The position numbers and the translations under genes are program-made. The notes under the pieces were generated by a model, which made no database searches, was not told the DNA's origin, and saw nothing but the letters and a program-made list of their open reading frames with translations. 64,000 nucleotides of DNA. It comes from Pseudarthrobacter enclensis (lineage in GTDB: Bacteria > Actinomycetota > Actinomycetes > Actinomycetales > Micrococcaceae). This document shows positions 16,316-27,337 of the stretch, piece after piece. Location of the stretch: positions 62,001 to 126,000 of the forward strand of contig NZ_JAUSRE010000005.1 of NCBI RefSeq assembly GCF_030811655.1, in the 5' to 3' direction. Within the stretch, counting starts at the first letter, position 1, and every line of letters begins with the position of its first letter.

Positions 16316-16455
16316 GCAAGCTTCCTTTGTTCGAAACATCTAAAACGTTGTGGTCTGCAGTCCATCATGCCAGCGGCCGGTTCCGGTATCCTTTGTCCGA
16401 CTTCGACAAATAAGCACCGCCAAGCTAGTTCCCTGCAGGGGCGGACCCTGGTGGG

Positions 16456-17250
<795 letters not shown>

Positions 17251-17334
17251 TTAGCGGCAGCCCCCCGGCGCGTTTGGGCAGCACTGCCGATGGTGCGAGA
17301 ATTAAGGGAAGCCTTTGGAGCGTGATCATTCACC

Positions 17335-17766
17335 GTGACCCTTGAAAACCATGCGGGACGTTCCGTGCCCGGAGAACCGGGCCGGTTCTCCGGCGACACC
17401 GAAGTCCACAGCATCACGGACGCCGCGGGCGCGCATTCGGAGGATATGCGGCAGCGGATGATCAAGTATGCCCTGGCCATGGGTATCCGCATGGTGTGCC
17501 TGATCCTGATTTTCGTGGTGGATGGGTGGTTCAAGATCATTCCGGTGGTGGGCGCTGTCTTCCTGCCGTGGTTCGCCGTGGTGATTGCCAACGGCAGCGA
17601 CAAGGCGGAGACGCCCAGTGACCTGCTGCTGGATTCGGCACCGCTGGCCGAGATTGAAAGCCCACCTGCCCCGGCGGCGGATGAAGAGGCAGGAAGCGCA
17701 GTGCTCCAAGGTGAACTGGTGAATGAGGACGAGGCGAAGCCTGGAGAGGAGCGGCCGGCATCATGA
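17335..17766 (+). CDS. DUF3099 domain membrane protein
   Basis: A 143-residue actinobacterial protein. Residues about 40-85 form two close hydrophobic helices (ALAMGIRMVCLILIFVVDGW, then IIPVVGAVFLPWFAVVIAN), which is the DUF3099 core. An acidic, disordered C-terminal tail follows. Function is unknown for the family. The start is GTG 17335, and its ATGA stop/start overlaps the next small gene by 4 bp. It is divergent from fabG, with about 150 bp between. Confidence 0.85.
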   Translation: MTLENHAGRSVPGEPGRFSGDTEVHSITDAAGAHSEDMRQRMIKYALAMGIRMVCLILIFVVDGWFKIIPVVGAVFLPWFAVVIANGSDKAETPSDLLLDSAPLAEIESPPAPAADEEAGSAVLQGELVNEDEAKPGEERPAS

Positions 17767-18026
17767 GTATTTTCGACTTCGCGGCAGGAACAGATACCGC
17801 ATCTGAAGCCGGGGCCGTCTGCTCACGGAAGGCGTGCAGGGCAGCAGCTTCCTGGCAGCTGCTCTGGAACAACCCGAAAATCCACACGCCCGAGCGGCGC
17901 AAGACCTGGCTGGCCTGCGCCGACCACCGGGAGTGGCTGGAGGACTACCTGCAGACCCGGGGGCTTTGGAAGGAAACGCGGCCCTTGGCCGCCGGGGACG
18001 GCGAACGCCTGGAGCAGGACATCTGA
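17763..18026 (+). CDS. Small conserved Cys/His protein of unknown function
   Basis: An 87-residue soluble protein. Cys20-x4-Cys25 and Cys52-x2-His55 are spaced as a possible metal site, and the rest is Trp-rich (WQLLWNN, KTWLACADHREWLEDYL). I do not recognise a characterised family; relatives in actinobacteria carry misleading 'acetone carboxylase' labels. Coding is supported by 4-bp overlap with the DUF3099 gene and by the SURF1 ATG following its stop directly (18027). By context it may act in cytochrome oxidase or metal handling, but that is inference. Confidence 0.75.
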   Translation: MSIFDFAAGTDTASEAGAVCSRKACRAAASWQLLWNNPKIHTPERRKTWLACADHREWLEDYLQTRGLWKETRPLAAGDGERLEQDI

Positions 18027-18905
18027 ATGTACCGTTTCCTCTTTTCCAGCAAGTGGCTGGGCTACCTCCTGCTGGCCGCCATTTTCGCCACGGCCTGCGT
18101 CTTCCTTGGCAGGTGGCAGATGGACCGGCGCGCCGAGACCCTCGCCGAGATCAACCGGGTGGTCACCAATTACTCGGCGACGCCCATCCCTTTCGCGCAG
18201 GCACGGGACCAGTTCAACCAGATGGACCCGGCCAGGGAGTGGACCCAGGTTGAGCTGAAGGGAACCTACGATCCTGCCGGCAGCCGGATCGTGCGCAACC
18301 GGCCGCTGAACGGACAACCCGGGTATGAGGTGGTGGTCCCCTTCCGCCTGGACACGGGGGAAACGGTGGTCATTGACCGCGGCTGGCTGCCCATCGGCAA
18401 CAAGAACCCCGGCAGCCCCGACTCCGTGCCCGCGCCCCCGTCCGGTGAGGTCACCGCCGTCGTGCGTCTTAAGCCTGGTGAGCCGCAGCTCCAGCGCGGA
18501 GCCCCTGAAGGCCAGCTTGCGTCCATTGACCTCCCTGCCTACGCTGCGCAGCTGGGCCATCCGCTGCTCACGGGCGCCTACGGCCAGCTCGCCTCCGAAA
18601 CGCCTCCCGCCGCCGACATGCCCGTCGCCTTCCCCAAGCCGTCCACGGACGAGGGGACGCACCTGTCCTACTCACTCCAGTGGTTCGCCTTCGGCGTGCT
18701 GATGTTTGTTGGTTTCGGCTACGCTGCCCGGCAGCAGGCACGCAATGCCGCCATCGACGCCGAGGACCAGGAAGAGGAGTTGCAGGACGGCGCCATCCAC
18801 TCAGCAGTCCCGGCCGCCCGGCGTCGGCCGCCTGCCCCGCGCAAGCGCAAGAAGGCGACTGCCGAGGAAGAGGAAGATGCCCTCCTGGACGCGCAGGGGT
18901 ACTGA
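18027..18905 (+). CDS. SURF1 family cytochrome c oxidase assembly protein
   Basis: A 292-residue membrane protein that helps insert heme into cytochrome aa3-type oxidase. It has the expected layout: N-terminal helix at about 7-30 with the family motif LGRWQMDRRAE, a large extracytoplasmic loop with RPLNGQPGYEVVVPF, DRGWLPIG and SIDLP blocks, and a C-terminal helix (SLQWFAFGVLMFVGFGY). The tail is long, charged and Lys/Glu-rich. It starts directly after the small Cys protein, with no gap. ctaA and ctaB for heme A synthesis lie 20-25 kb downstream. Confidence 0.93.
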   Translation: MYRFLFSSKWLGYLLLAAIFATACVFLGRWQMDRRAETLAEINRVVTNYSATPIPFAQARDQFNQMDPAREWTQVELKGTYDPAGSRIVRNRPLNGQPGYEVVVPFRLDTGETVVIDRGWLPIGNKNPGSPDSVPAPPSGEVTAVVRLKPGEPQLQRGAPEGQLASIDLPAYAAQLGHPLLTGAYGQLASETPPAADMPVAFPKPSTDEGTHLSYSLQWFAFGVLMFVGFGYAARQQARNAAIDAEDQEEELQDGAIHSAVPAARRRPPAPRKRKKATAEEEEDALLDAQGY

Positions 18906-18908
18906 GGG

Positions 18909-19378
18909 ATGGAGTACGACGCCGGCCCGGTCGCCCGGGTGCGTTCTGCCCTCGTGGCGGCAGGCATCGGCGACACCGTGAAGACTTTTCCGGCCGGCGT
19001 CCCCACAGCGGCGGCAGCTGCGCAGGCGCTGGAATGCGATCTCGCGGCCATCACCAACAGCCTCATCTTCGACCTTAGCGGCGAGCCCCTGCTGATTCTC
19101 GCCAGCGGCGCCGCCCGGGTGGACACCGCACTCGTGGCGGCACGGCTCGGCACCGGCAGGATCCGCCGTGCCAGCCCCGCCTTCGTTTTGGAACACACGG
19201 GCCAGGAGGTAGGCGGCGTCGCACCCGTAGGGCATCCCAGGAGAATCAGGACGCTGCTGGACGAGTCCCTGCAAGCCCACGGGATCCTGTGGGCCGGAGC
19301 AGGAGACCACAACTCGATGTTCAGCATCACCTACCGGGACCTGCACAGGATCACCGGTGCGCTGGAACTGCCGGTGCG

Positions 19379-19382
<4 letters not shown>
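18909..19382 (+). CDS. YbaK/EbsC family aminoacyl-tRNA deacylase
   Basis: A 157-residue editing-domain protein that hydrolyses mischarged tRNA, typically Cys-tRNA(Pro) or related species. Family blocks are TAAAAAQALECDLAAITNSLIF (about 29-50), an expected substrate-pocket Lys position, and HTGQEVGGVAPVGHP near 97. It begins 3 bp after the SURF1 stop. Its TAA stop overlaps the stop of the convergent ABC-F gene by 4 bp. Which aminoacyl-tRNA it edits cannot be read from sequence. Confidence 0.9.
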
Positions 19383-20977
<1,595 letters not shown>

Positions 20978-21184
20978 AGCAGGTAAGGCCTTTCACAACA
21001 GGGAACGCCACAGTCCGCGCACGGTGTGCGAAGGGACGCTGGGCAGAGCGGCCGTGAGAACGGCACAGTCCAGTCTACCGTCCGGCAGGGTGCCCATCTT
21101 TCAGCGGCGCCCCTGGATGATTTCGACGGAGGCCGTGGGCTTAACTGGGCGCGGCGGCGCCATAGGTTCACGGACAATGAGGGC

Positions 21185-22249
21185 ATGGAATTCGATCGGC
21201 TGCTCCAGATCCGGCGCATTTATGCCCAGCCTGCCGCACTGGAGCTGCCCCGCGGCCGGGAGATCGTGGCCCGCTGGCCGGACGCCGACGTCGTGCCGGT
21301 GGAAAACCATTGGAACATCCCGGACGTGCACGGCGACGAAACCAACGTGCCGCGCTGGTCACGCATCAAGACGGAGGCCCTGGTCCTCGGGGTCAAGAAG
21401 TCGCTGACCGTCAAGCCAAACGGCAGGTCCGCGGATTTCATTGCGCCGTCCACCGCCAACGGATGCGCCATGGCCTGCGCCTACTGCTACGTTCCCCGGC
21501 ACAAGGGCTACAGCAACCCGGTCACGGTGTTCGCCAACATCGACCAGATCGCCAGGGCGGTGGAGCGGCACGCCAACCGGCAGGGGATCAAGCTCGAGCC
21601 CAACCAGTGCGACCCCGAACTCTGGGTCTATGACATTGGCGAGAACAGCGACTGCTCGGTGGACGCCCTGATAAGCGACAACGTGGAGGAACTTGTCACG
21701 TTGTTCCGGGAACTGCCCAACGCGAAGCTGTCCTTCGCCACCAAGTTCATCAATCCAGCGATGCTGGAGTGGAACCACGGTGGCCACACCCGGATCCGCT
21801 TCTCGCTCATGCCCGCGGACCTGGCGAAGACAGTCGACGCGCGGACCTCGCCCATGGCGGTGCGGATGGCCGCGATCAATGACTTCGTGGAGGCCGGTTA
21901 CGAGGTCCATGTGAACTTCTCCCCCGTCATCATCACCGACACCTGGCTCACGGACTGGGAGGAACTTCTGCGCCAGCTCGACGCAGCCCTGACACCTGCC
22001 GCCAAGGAACAGCTTGCGGCCGAGGTGATCTTCCTTACCCACAATGAGCAGCTTCACGAAGTCAACCTGGGATGGCACCCCCAGGCCGAGAACGTCCTGT
22101 GGCGCCCCGACCTTCAGGAGTCGAAGACCTCGTCGAACGGCTTCAACAATGTCCGCTACCGGTCACGGGCCAAGGCCGCCTATGTACGGCAGCTGACCGC
22201 CCTGATCCAGGACGTCGCACCATACTGCCGCATCCGCTACGCCTTCTGA
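21185..22249 (+). CDS. Spore photoproduct lyase-family radical SAM protein
   Basis: A 354-residue protein. Cys94-x3-Cys98-x2-Cys101 (CAMACAYC) binds the radical-SAM [4Fe-4S] cluster. The surrounding block FIAPSTANGC and PRHKGYSNPV match the spore photoproduct lyase-like family found in non-sporulating actinobacteria. Later segments (ELWVYDIGENSDCSVDA, FATKF, HVNFSPVIITDTW) also fit. Classical members cleave thymine dimers with SAM; whether this group repairs DNA is unproven. ATG 21185 is chosen by alignment to the family start. The longer frame back to 21026 is compositionally poor. It is divergent from the ABC-F gene with about 207 bp between. Confidence 0.85.
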   Translation: MEFDRLLQIRRIYAQPAALELPRGREIVARWPDADVVPVENHWNIPDVHGDETNVPRWSRIKTEALVLGVKKSLTVKPNGRSADFIAPSTANGCAMACAYCYVPRHKGYSNPVTVFANIDQIARAVERHANRQGIKLEPNQCDPELWVYDIGENSDCSVDALISDNVEELVTLFRELPNAKLSFATKFINPAMLEWNHGGHTRIRFSLMPADLAKTVDARTSPMAVRMAAINDFVEAGYEVHVNFSPVIITDTWLTDWEELLRQLDAALTPAAKEQLAAEVIFLTHNEQLHEVNLGWHPQAENVLWRPDLQESKTSSNGFNNVRYRSRAKAAYVRQLTALIQDVAPYCRIRYAF

Positions 22250-22277
22250 GAGGCGCAACGGATGCGGCCGGTTGCTG

Positions 22278-23291
22278 TCAGCTGTCGTTCTCTGCGGGCC
22301 GGTGCGCGCCGTTCCCTGCCGCAGTGGCTGCCTCCTTGGGGCCGCCTTTCGACTTTCCGAAGGGCAGCACCTTCAGCAGCGGACCCACGATGGCCAGGAC
22401 GACGAGTCCCCAGGCGAGCCCGATAACTGCCGAGCACAGAGTGTCGACCAGCCAGGCCAGGAAGCCGCCCACCACCGCAATGCCAGCCACCGGGTGCTCA
22501 AGGGCATGGATCAGGTCATAGGGTGCGTGCCAGCCAAGGTCGTGAACCCCCTGCACCATGATGTGGCCGCCGACCCACAGCATGGCGATGGTCCCCACGA
22601 ACGTAATCGCAGCGAGCACGGCCGGCATTCCCCTGACCAGCAGATGCCCGAAGCGCTTGGCGCGGGGAGAGTCCTTGGCGGCCAGGTGGACGCCGATGTC
22701 ATCCATCTTGACGATGAGTGCGACGGCGCCGTACACGAGCACAGTGATGGCGAAGGCCACCAGGACCAGGATCAAGGCGCGGACCCAGATGGACTCTGTT
22801 GCCACCTCGTTCATCGAGATGACCATGATCTCGCAGGACAGGATGAAGTCCGTGGTGATGGCGCCCTTGACTACCTTGGCTTCCGCGTCGTGCCCGCGTT
22901 CCACGGCCGGCGCTTCCTCAGGCTCATGGTGGCCGCCGCGGAGTTTGTGCCAGACCTTCTCTGCGCCCTCGTAGCAGAGGTACGTGCCGCCGAGCATGAG
23001 GATGAACGGGATGATCCAGGGGACGAAGCCGCTGATGAGCAGCAGGGCCGGAAGGATGATGAGGAGCTTGTTCCGGATGGAGCCCCAGAAGATCTTCTTG
23101 ATCATCGGCAGTTCGCGGGACGGGTCCGAGCCGGATACGTACTGCGGGGTGACGGCGGCGTCGTCGATCACGACGCCTGCGGCCTTGGCCCCTGCCTTGG
23201 CGGCTCCGGCCGCGACGTCGTCCACCGAGGCGGCGGCGATGCGGGCGAGGGCCGCTACGTCATCCAGAAGGGCGACGAGCCCGCCGCTCAT
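22278..23291 (-). CDS. DUF808 family membrane protein (YedI-like)
   Basis: A 337-residue membrane protein. It begins MSGGLVALLDDVAALARIAAASVDDVAAGAAKAG, the DUF808 hallmark. Charged KKIFWGSIRNK and the hydrophobic block ILPALLLISGFVPWIIPFILMLGGTYLCYEGAEKV follow, and further membrane helices lie in the C-terminal half (ITTDFILSCEIMVISMNEVA, then about four more). Its function is unknown. It converges on the photolyase-like gene, 28 bp away. Confidence 0.88.
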   Translation of the reverse strand: MSGGLVALLDDVAALARIAAASVDDVAAGAAKAGAKAAGVVIDDAAVTPQYVSGSDPSRELPMIKKIFWGSIRNKLLIILPALLLISGFVPWIIPFILMLGGTYLCYEGAEKVWHKLRGGHHEPEEAPAVERGHDAEAKVVKGAITTDFILSCEIMVISMNEVATESIWVRALILVLVAFAITVLVYGAVALIVKMDDIGVHLAAKDSPRAKRFGHLLVRGMPAVLAAITFVGTIAMLWVGGHIMVQGVHDLGWHAPYDLIHALEHPVAGIAVVGGFLAWLVDTLCSAVIGLAWGLVVLAIVGPLLKVLPFGKSKGGPKEAATAAGNGAHRPAENDS

Positions 23292-23381
23292 TTTTGGCCT
23301 CCGCGCTGGGTGGGAGCGGGGCGCTGGGTATGGCTGGGTGGGTGCGAGAGTGGCATCTTCGGAGTATATGGCAGGACGGTA

Positions 23382-23819
23382 TCAGCCTCTGGTCAGCTCC
23401 TGGGCGAGCATCACGATGATGCCGCTCGGGCCCCGCAGGTAAGTGAGTTTATAGACGTCCCCATACGTTGCCACGCCCCGAAGCGGATGGCAGCCGTGCC
23501 GTGCCGCGATCTCCAGTGCCTGGTCGATGTCGTCCACCGAGAAGGCTACGCGGTGCATGCCGATCTCATTGGGGCGGGTGGGCTCTGTCTGGATTGCCTC
23601 AGGATGGATGTATTCGAAGAGTTCGAGGCGGCCGTTGCCGTCCGGGGTCTGGAGCAAGGCAATTTTGGCATGGTTTCCGTCGAGGCCGACGGCGGTGTCC
23701 GCCCAGTCTCCGCTGACGGTCTCCCTGCCCAGGACGGTAAGCCCTAGGTCGGTGAAGAAGGCGATCGTCGCTTCCAGGTCGCTGACGGCGATGCCTACGT
23801 TTTCTAGTTTGATCGGCAT
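23382..23819 (-). CDS. VOC family protein (glyoxalase/bleomycin resistance fold)
   Basis: A 145-residue protein with paired beta-alpha-beta-beta-beta modules. The opening is MPIKLENVGIAVSDLEATIAFFTDLGL. Candidate metal ligands are His/Glu in KLENVGIAV (no His at the first position), LELFEYIHP and MHRVAFSVDD. Members include lyases, dioxygenases and resistance proteins; the function is undetermined. ATG 23819 is supported by a TAACGT box 7 nt upstream. A frame continuing further upstream runs over the neighbouring HAD pseudogene and is not credible. Confidence 0.8.
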   Translation of the reverse strand: MPIKLENVGIAVSDLEATIAFFTDLGLTVLGRETVSGDWADTAVGLDGNHAKIALLQTPDGNGRLELFEYIHPEAIQTEPTRPNEIGMHRVAFSVDDIDQALEIAARHGCHPLRGVATYGDVYKLTYLRGPSGIIVMLAQELTRG

Positions 23820-23826
23820 GTGCCAC

Positions 23827-23832
23827 ACGTTA
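23827..23832 (-). promoter_or_regulatory. TAACGT -10 box, leaderless arrangement
   Basis: On the minus strand TAACGT ends 7 nt before the VOC ATG at 23819, with no Shine-Dalgarno between. Confidence 0.45.
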
Positions 23833-23936
23833 TCAAGTGCGGGGCCTGGCCACTTGGGATCTGGAGGAGTAAAGGGTATGCGGCCATGCCATTCCACGAT
23901 CCTGAAGTGTCCCGAATCGACCGTTGCGCTTGCCGG

Positions 23937-24247
23937 GTGCAAATTCGAGCCGTCCTCTTCGACCTGGACAACACCCTGTTCGATCATCAGGCCTCCGCCC
24001 GCGCCTGAGTGGACGCTTTCCTTGGGTACTTGGGGCGGAGCGTTCAGATCAGCTGACACGGTCATGGTTTGAGATCGAGGAATTCAACTCTGGCCGTTTC
24101 CTTGCCAAGGAACTCTCCTTCGGGGAACAGCGCCGTGAGCCGCGCCGCCAATTCCTCCCTGTAGCTGGTGTTTCCGTCCCACCGAAACTCAGGCTGGACG
24201 AACTGTTCGCGGCGTACCTTGTGGGGTATCAAGAAGCCTGGATGGTA
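23937..24247 (+). pseudogene. HAD hydrolase remnant (nonsense codon, frameshift, 3' truncation)
   Basis: From GTG 23937 the frame reads a clear HAD motif I, RAVLFDLDNTLFDH, then is cut by TGA at 24006-24008. The same frame continues as VDAFLGYLG. Near 24032-24038, at a G4 run, the homology jumps to another frame: ERSDQLTRSWFEIEEFNSG, then SFGEQRRE, RQFLPVAGVSVPP, LDELFAAYLVGYQEAWM. These blocks fit the cap region of 230-residue HAD enzymes of this kind. The later motifs (Thr/Ser, Lys, Asp pair) are absent because homology ends near 24247. It is thus a dead gene with at least one stop, one frameshift and loss of the second half. Confidence 0.8.
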
Positions 24248-24269
24248 GCCCAGAATCATCCATATGTTT

Positions 24270-24689
24270 TCACCTCCCCGGCACCTGTACTGGCTTGAAC
24301 CTCACCGGGCCACCGCATTCGGGACCGTCAGGGTGCTCCCCGGTTGGCTCCGTTTCTACCGGCCGCACGCGAACCACATGGACACCTGAAGAGTCCGCCG
24401 CGTCCACGAGTACAGAGGTGACACTGGCGGGCGGTATCAGGTACGGAGCAGACTGCGGCACAGGCCACATGCCCTCCGGGTTCCTGGATACCGGGACCGG
24501 AGTGCAGCCCTCCCCGAAGCATGCCGCAACCGACGTTGGCTCGTGTGCAAACACCAACTCCACGTCTCCTGTGTAGGTGTAACCGGTGGCGGGGCAGACG
24601 GTGCCGGCACCCCCACGAACAAACACCACCAGGGCCAGGACAACGGCCAGCACCCCAAGCACGATCAAAAGTGGCCCCGGGAGCTTCAT
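24270..24689 (-). CDS. Hypothetical membrane-anchored small protein
   Basis: A 139-residue protein with one N-terminal membrane helix (PLLIVLGVLAVVLALVVFV, about 5-23) and a mostly beta-type extracytoplasmic region. Four Cys (in TVCPATG, AACFGEGC and PECGG) could form two disulfides outside the cell. I do not recognise the family. Its ATG overlaps the stop of the upstream interrupted gene as ATGA, suggesting the two were once coupled. It lies in the decayed 23.9-27.2 kb region but is itself intact. Confidence 0.6.
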   Translation of the reverse strand: MKLPGPLLIVLGVLAVVLALVVFVRGGAGTVCPATGYTYTGDVELVFAHEPTSVAACFGEGCTPVPVSRNPEGMWPVPQSAPYLIPPASVTSVLVDAADSSGVHVVRVRPVETEPTGEHPDGPECGGPVRFKPVQVPGR

Positions 24690-25632
24690 TCCGCGAGCCT
24701 AACCCGGAAAGCCCGGATTCCGAACAGCAACCCCCAAAGTCTCCGGCGTACGCGGCCGCAGTCTGCGTGTTGTGAACACCTCGAATACCTGTTCCCTGCG
24801 GAAGTGCCATGGCCCCAAAATGAGTCCCGTCCGAACCGAAACCGGAAATGGAGAACCTTTGAGGTCGCGCTGAGTTCTACGAGCGGTATTGTGGCCCGGA
24901 TTGTCCGATACTCGATGCCGACATGCCTTCGATAGGGCTCCATCGGCCCTCGTGTCCCCGGTCGGCTGAGCATATTCGCCGAAAGTGCTGCCTCGTGCTC
25001 CTGCACGCCACTTCCTGCGTCGTGTCGGAACCTTTTGCCGAGAGCCACCAGCATCATCCACAGAGCCAAGCCGGCAGCTCCAAGGAGTGCCAGGGAGGCG
25101 CTCAACTCGCCGATGCCGGACGCGGCCTCATGGCGTCTCCACACGAACAAAAGGACGCCGCCGAAGCCAAGCCAATAGGCCGGGAACGAACAACTCAACA
25201 GCGGCAGGGCAGGTGCGGCTTCGTTGAAGCCGCTTGTGTCGTTGCGCCTGAAGAGATTCAGAACCTCCCTGTAATCGGGGTCGGGACGGGTCAGGGAGTT
25301 CCCTGCGAAGATGAGCCCGAGGATGACGGAAAAGTGAAGTCCGGTAGCCAGTAGTTCGAAGGGCCCTGAATGGGCTGTACCTGACAAGACCGCGGCGGAG
25401 CTGGTGGATAGGGCGTCTGCGATGAACATACCCCCCCGATGATCAGGGCGGCCGCTGCACTCGTGCCGACCGCGACCTGCCCCATCACCGGAGTAGTCCC
25501 GGTGCCTGACGCTGATTCCCCCATGCCTGAGAGTGCAGGCCTCTGCACTGGTATTGGTTCGGTTATGCCAGTTGAGGTACGGATTGCTCCGGTGACGCTG
25601 ACGGGACAACGTCCCGTTAGCTGATCCTCCAC
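24686..25632 (-). pseudogene. Interrupted membrane protein gene, frameshift at a G7 tract
   Basis: From ATG 25632 the frame reads a Thr/Gly/Pro-rich N-terminus and a hydrophobic stretch (GTSAAAALIIGG), then shifts at a run of seven G (25437-25431 on the minus strand) into a nonsense tail. In the next frame the protein resumes immediately after the run with MFIADALSTSSAAVLSG, LHFSVILGLIFAG, YWLGFGGVLLFVW and LALLGAAGLALWMML, giving about four membrane segments. Eight Gs instead of seven would give one continuous frame of about 315 residues, ending in ATGA overlap with the next gene. Residues after about 210 are of doubtful quality, so more damage is possible. The family is not recognised. Confidence 0.6.
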
Positions 25633-25676
25633 CGAACACCTCCGGGGGACTCCGGGTGGCCGCGGTGTTCGAGGAT
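25624..25676. repeat. Bulged inverted repeat between interrupted genes
   Basis: ATCCTC (25624-25629) and GAACACC (25634-25640) pair with GGTGTTC (25664-25670) and GAGGAT (25671-25676), leaving a CACC bulge and a 23-nt loop. It overlaps the start of the interrupted membrane gene. It may be a terminator for the AAA gene or an operator. Confidence 0.45.
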
Positions 25677-25736
25677 GGCAACATCCATCTCCAGTCGGGA
25701 GGAGAAGATGGATAGATCGGGGCCGAGCTTAGCGGA

Positions 25737-27208
25737 TTAGTTACTGGAGGATGCCGACCGTGGGATCGGTTCCTGTACGAACTCGCCACCGCGCACTATC
25801 CTCTCGTTCGGCCTCGGTACGGCGGGTTCGCTGCCCAGGAGTGTGCGTGTGAGCGTTTCGGATTCGGCCATGAGCTGGGCTGCAGCGTCGTCGAGATGGC
25901 GGTCCCCCAGCTCTGCTTCCTCCTTAGCGGCGCTAAGCACAGCTCGTCGGACGAGCTCCTTGGCGAGCGATGCCGTCGTCCCTTCGATCAACGCGGCCGC
26001 GCGGGCAAGGGCGGCGTCCGAGAAGCCCAAGCCGCGCCCATACAGAGCGAGCAGCGCGCGGCGCTCTGCGAGTCCCGGCAGCGGGAGTTCAACGGCGAGG
26101 TCCACGCGACCCGGCCGCTGGGCGAGTGCTCGCTCGAGCATTTCGACCCGGTTTGTCGTGAGGACGAACGCGATGTCCGCGTCTCCGTCAAGCCCGTCGA
26201 GGCGTCGAGAATTTCGAAGAGGAGGGGCTGTAGGCTGGGCCCGAAGCTGCGGTCCTCGGCTACGAGGTCAACGTCCTCGAGCACGACGATCGACGGCGTG
26301 AGCGCCCGCGCCATCTGCGCGGCCTCGCTCACACGGGACAGCGAACGCCCGGCCATCATGAGCACGGTTGTCCCCTCGGAAGTCCCGATGAGGTGCCGCA
26401 CGGTGTGCGTCTTGCCAGTACCCGGCGGCCCGTAGAGCAGGAGCCCGCGCTTGAGGTGCTGGCCAAGGGCCGTGAGCGCAGCAGCGTGTCGGCCCACGGC
26501 TAGCGTGTGGTCCCGGATGCGCGAAAGGACCCCCGGCGCGAGGATGACGTCTGTGGCGCGGACCCGCGGACGCTCGACGAACGTGATCCCACCGGTGGCG
26601 GGTGCACGGCCGGGACCGAACCCGGTCGCAGAGAGCAGAACCACCTGGCCCTTGAAGATGCTCTCCCGCTCAAGGCGCTCTCGAAGTTCGAAAAAGAGGC
26701 GGGATACGGCGTCCCCATTGGTGGCGATGACCTCGAGCGACGGGACGAACCGCTGATCGTTGGGGGATGCCCCGCGCTGCAGGATCGCCACCGGGGCTTC
26801 GTCGTACCGGAACAGGCGGAGCCCGAACTGCAGCGTGCGGCGCTGCTCGCTCGGCCCTACCGACGCATTCGAATAGTCCGGCTGCGAGACAGATGGGAAG
26901 GAGCGGCCGAGGGGACCGGGATCCAGCATGCCTCTTAGATCCGTGTGCATGCGCAACTGGCCACCGCCGACGCCGATTACCCGCGCGGACGGATCGCGAC
27001 TGGCAATCTCGTCGAGAACCGCGTCCGTGTCGACGAGGCGAAGCATCTGAATAGGCTCGGCGACCACGGCGACCTCGCCGGGATCCGTCCCAAGATGCGC
27101 GCGCACCACGTCGCGGATACTGCTTCCCGATCCGCCTCCAGCGCTCACGGCGGACAGACGCACGAGCTCGCCGAAATCGTTGAGGAACTTCCCCAAAGCC
27201 TCATCCAT
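25737..27208 (-). pseudogene. AAA family ATPase gene with one-base frameshift
   Basis: From ATG 27208 the frame encodes an unrecognised N-terminal region (about 1-225) and then an AAA+ domain: Walker A GPPGTGKT at 260-267 and Walker B VVLEDVD near 308-314. After LLFEILDA (residue about 336, near base 26200) the frame goes wrong. The expected GLDGDADIAFVLTTNRVE (sensor 1) and MLERALAQRPGRVDLAVELPLPGLAERRALLALYG (Arg finger region and lid) continue in the neighbouring frame down to 25737. Adding one base at 26200/26201 restores about 490 residues. It is either a recent pseudogene or a sequencing error. A TAGGCT box ends 7 nt before ATG 27208. Confidence 0.8.
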
Positions 27209-27215
27209 GACCCCG

Positions 27216-27221
27216 AGCCTA
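27216..27221 (-). promoter_or_regulatory. TAGGCT -10 box, leaderless arrangement
   Basis: On the minus strand TAGGCT ends 7 nt before ATG 27208 of the AAA ATPase gene. It helps choose this start over in-frame codons further upstream. Confidence 0.4.
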
Positions 27222-27323
27222 GCAATCAACCGGTACCCGGAATGCGTTGCCGGATCCCCGCCATGAGTTGCTGTGCGATTTCCGGGGGGAGGCTGAGTGG
27301 ACAATCACCGCCCGTAAGCCGGT

Positions 27324-27337
27324 CTCCGTTAACGGAG
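27324..27337. promoter_or_regulatory. Perfect 14-bp palindrome, possible operator
   Basis: CTCCGTTAACGGAG is fully self-complementary and lies about 116 bp upstream of the AAA gene start. It is the type of site bound by a dimeric regulator; no regulator is encoded nearby. Confidence 0.35.

Noticed and set aside
21026..21184. 159-bp N-terminal extension of the photoproduct lyase-like protein
   Set aside because: The extension has no family similarity, and the conserved protein begins at ATG 21185.
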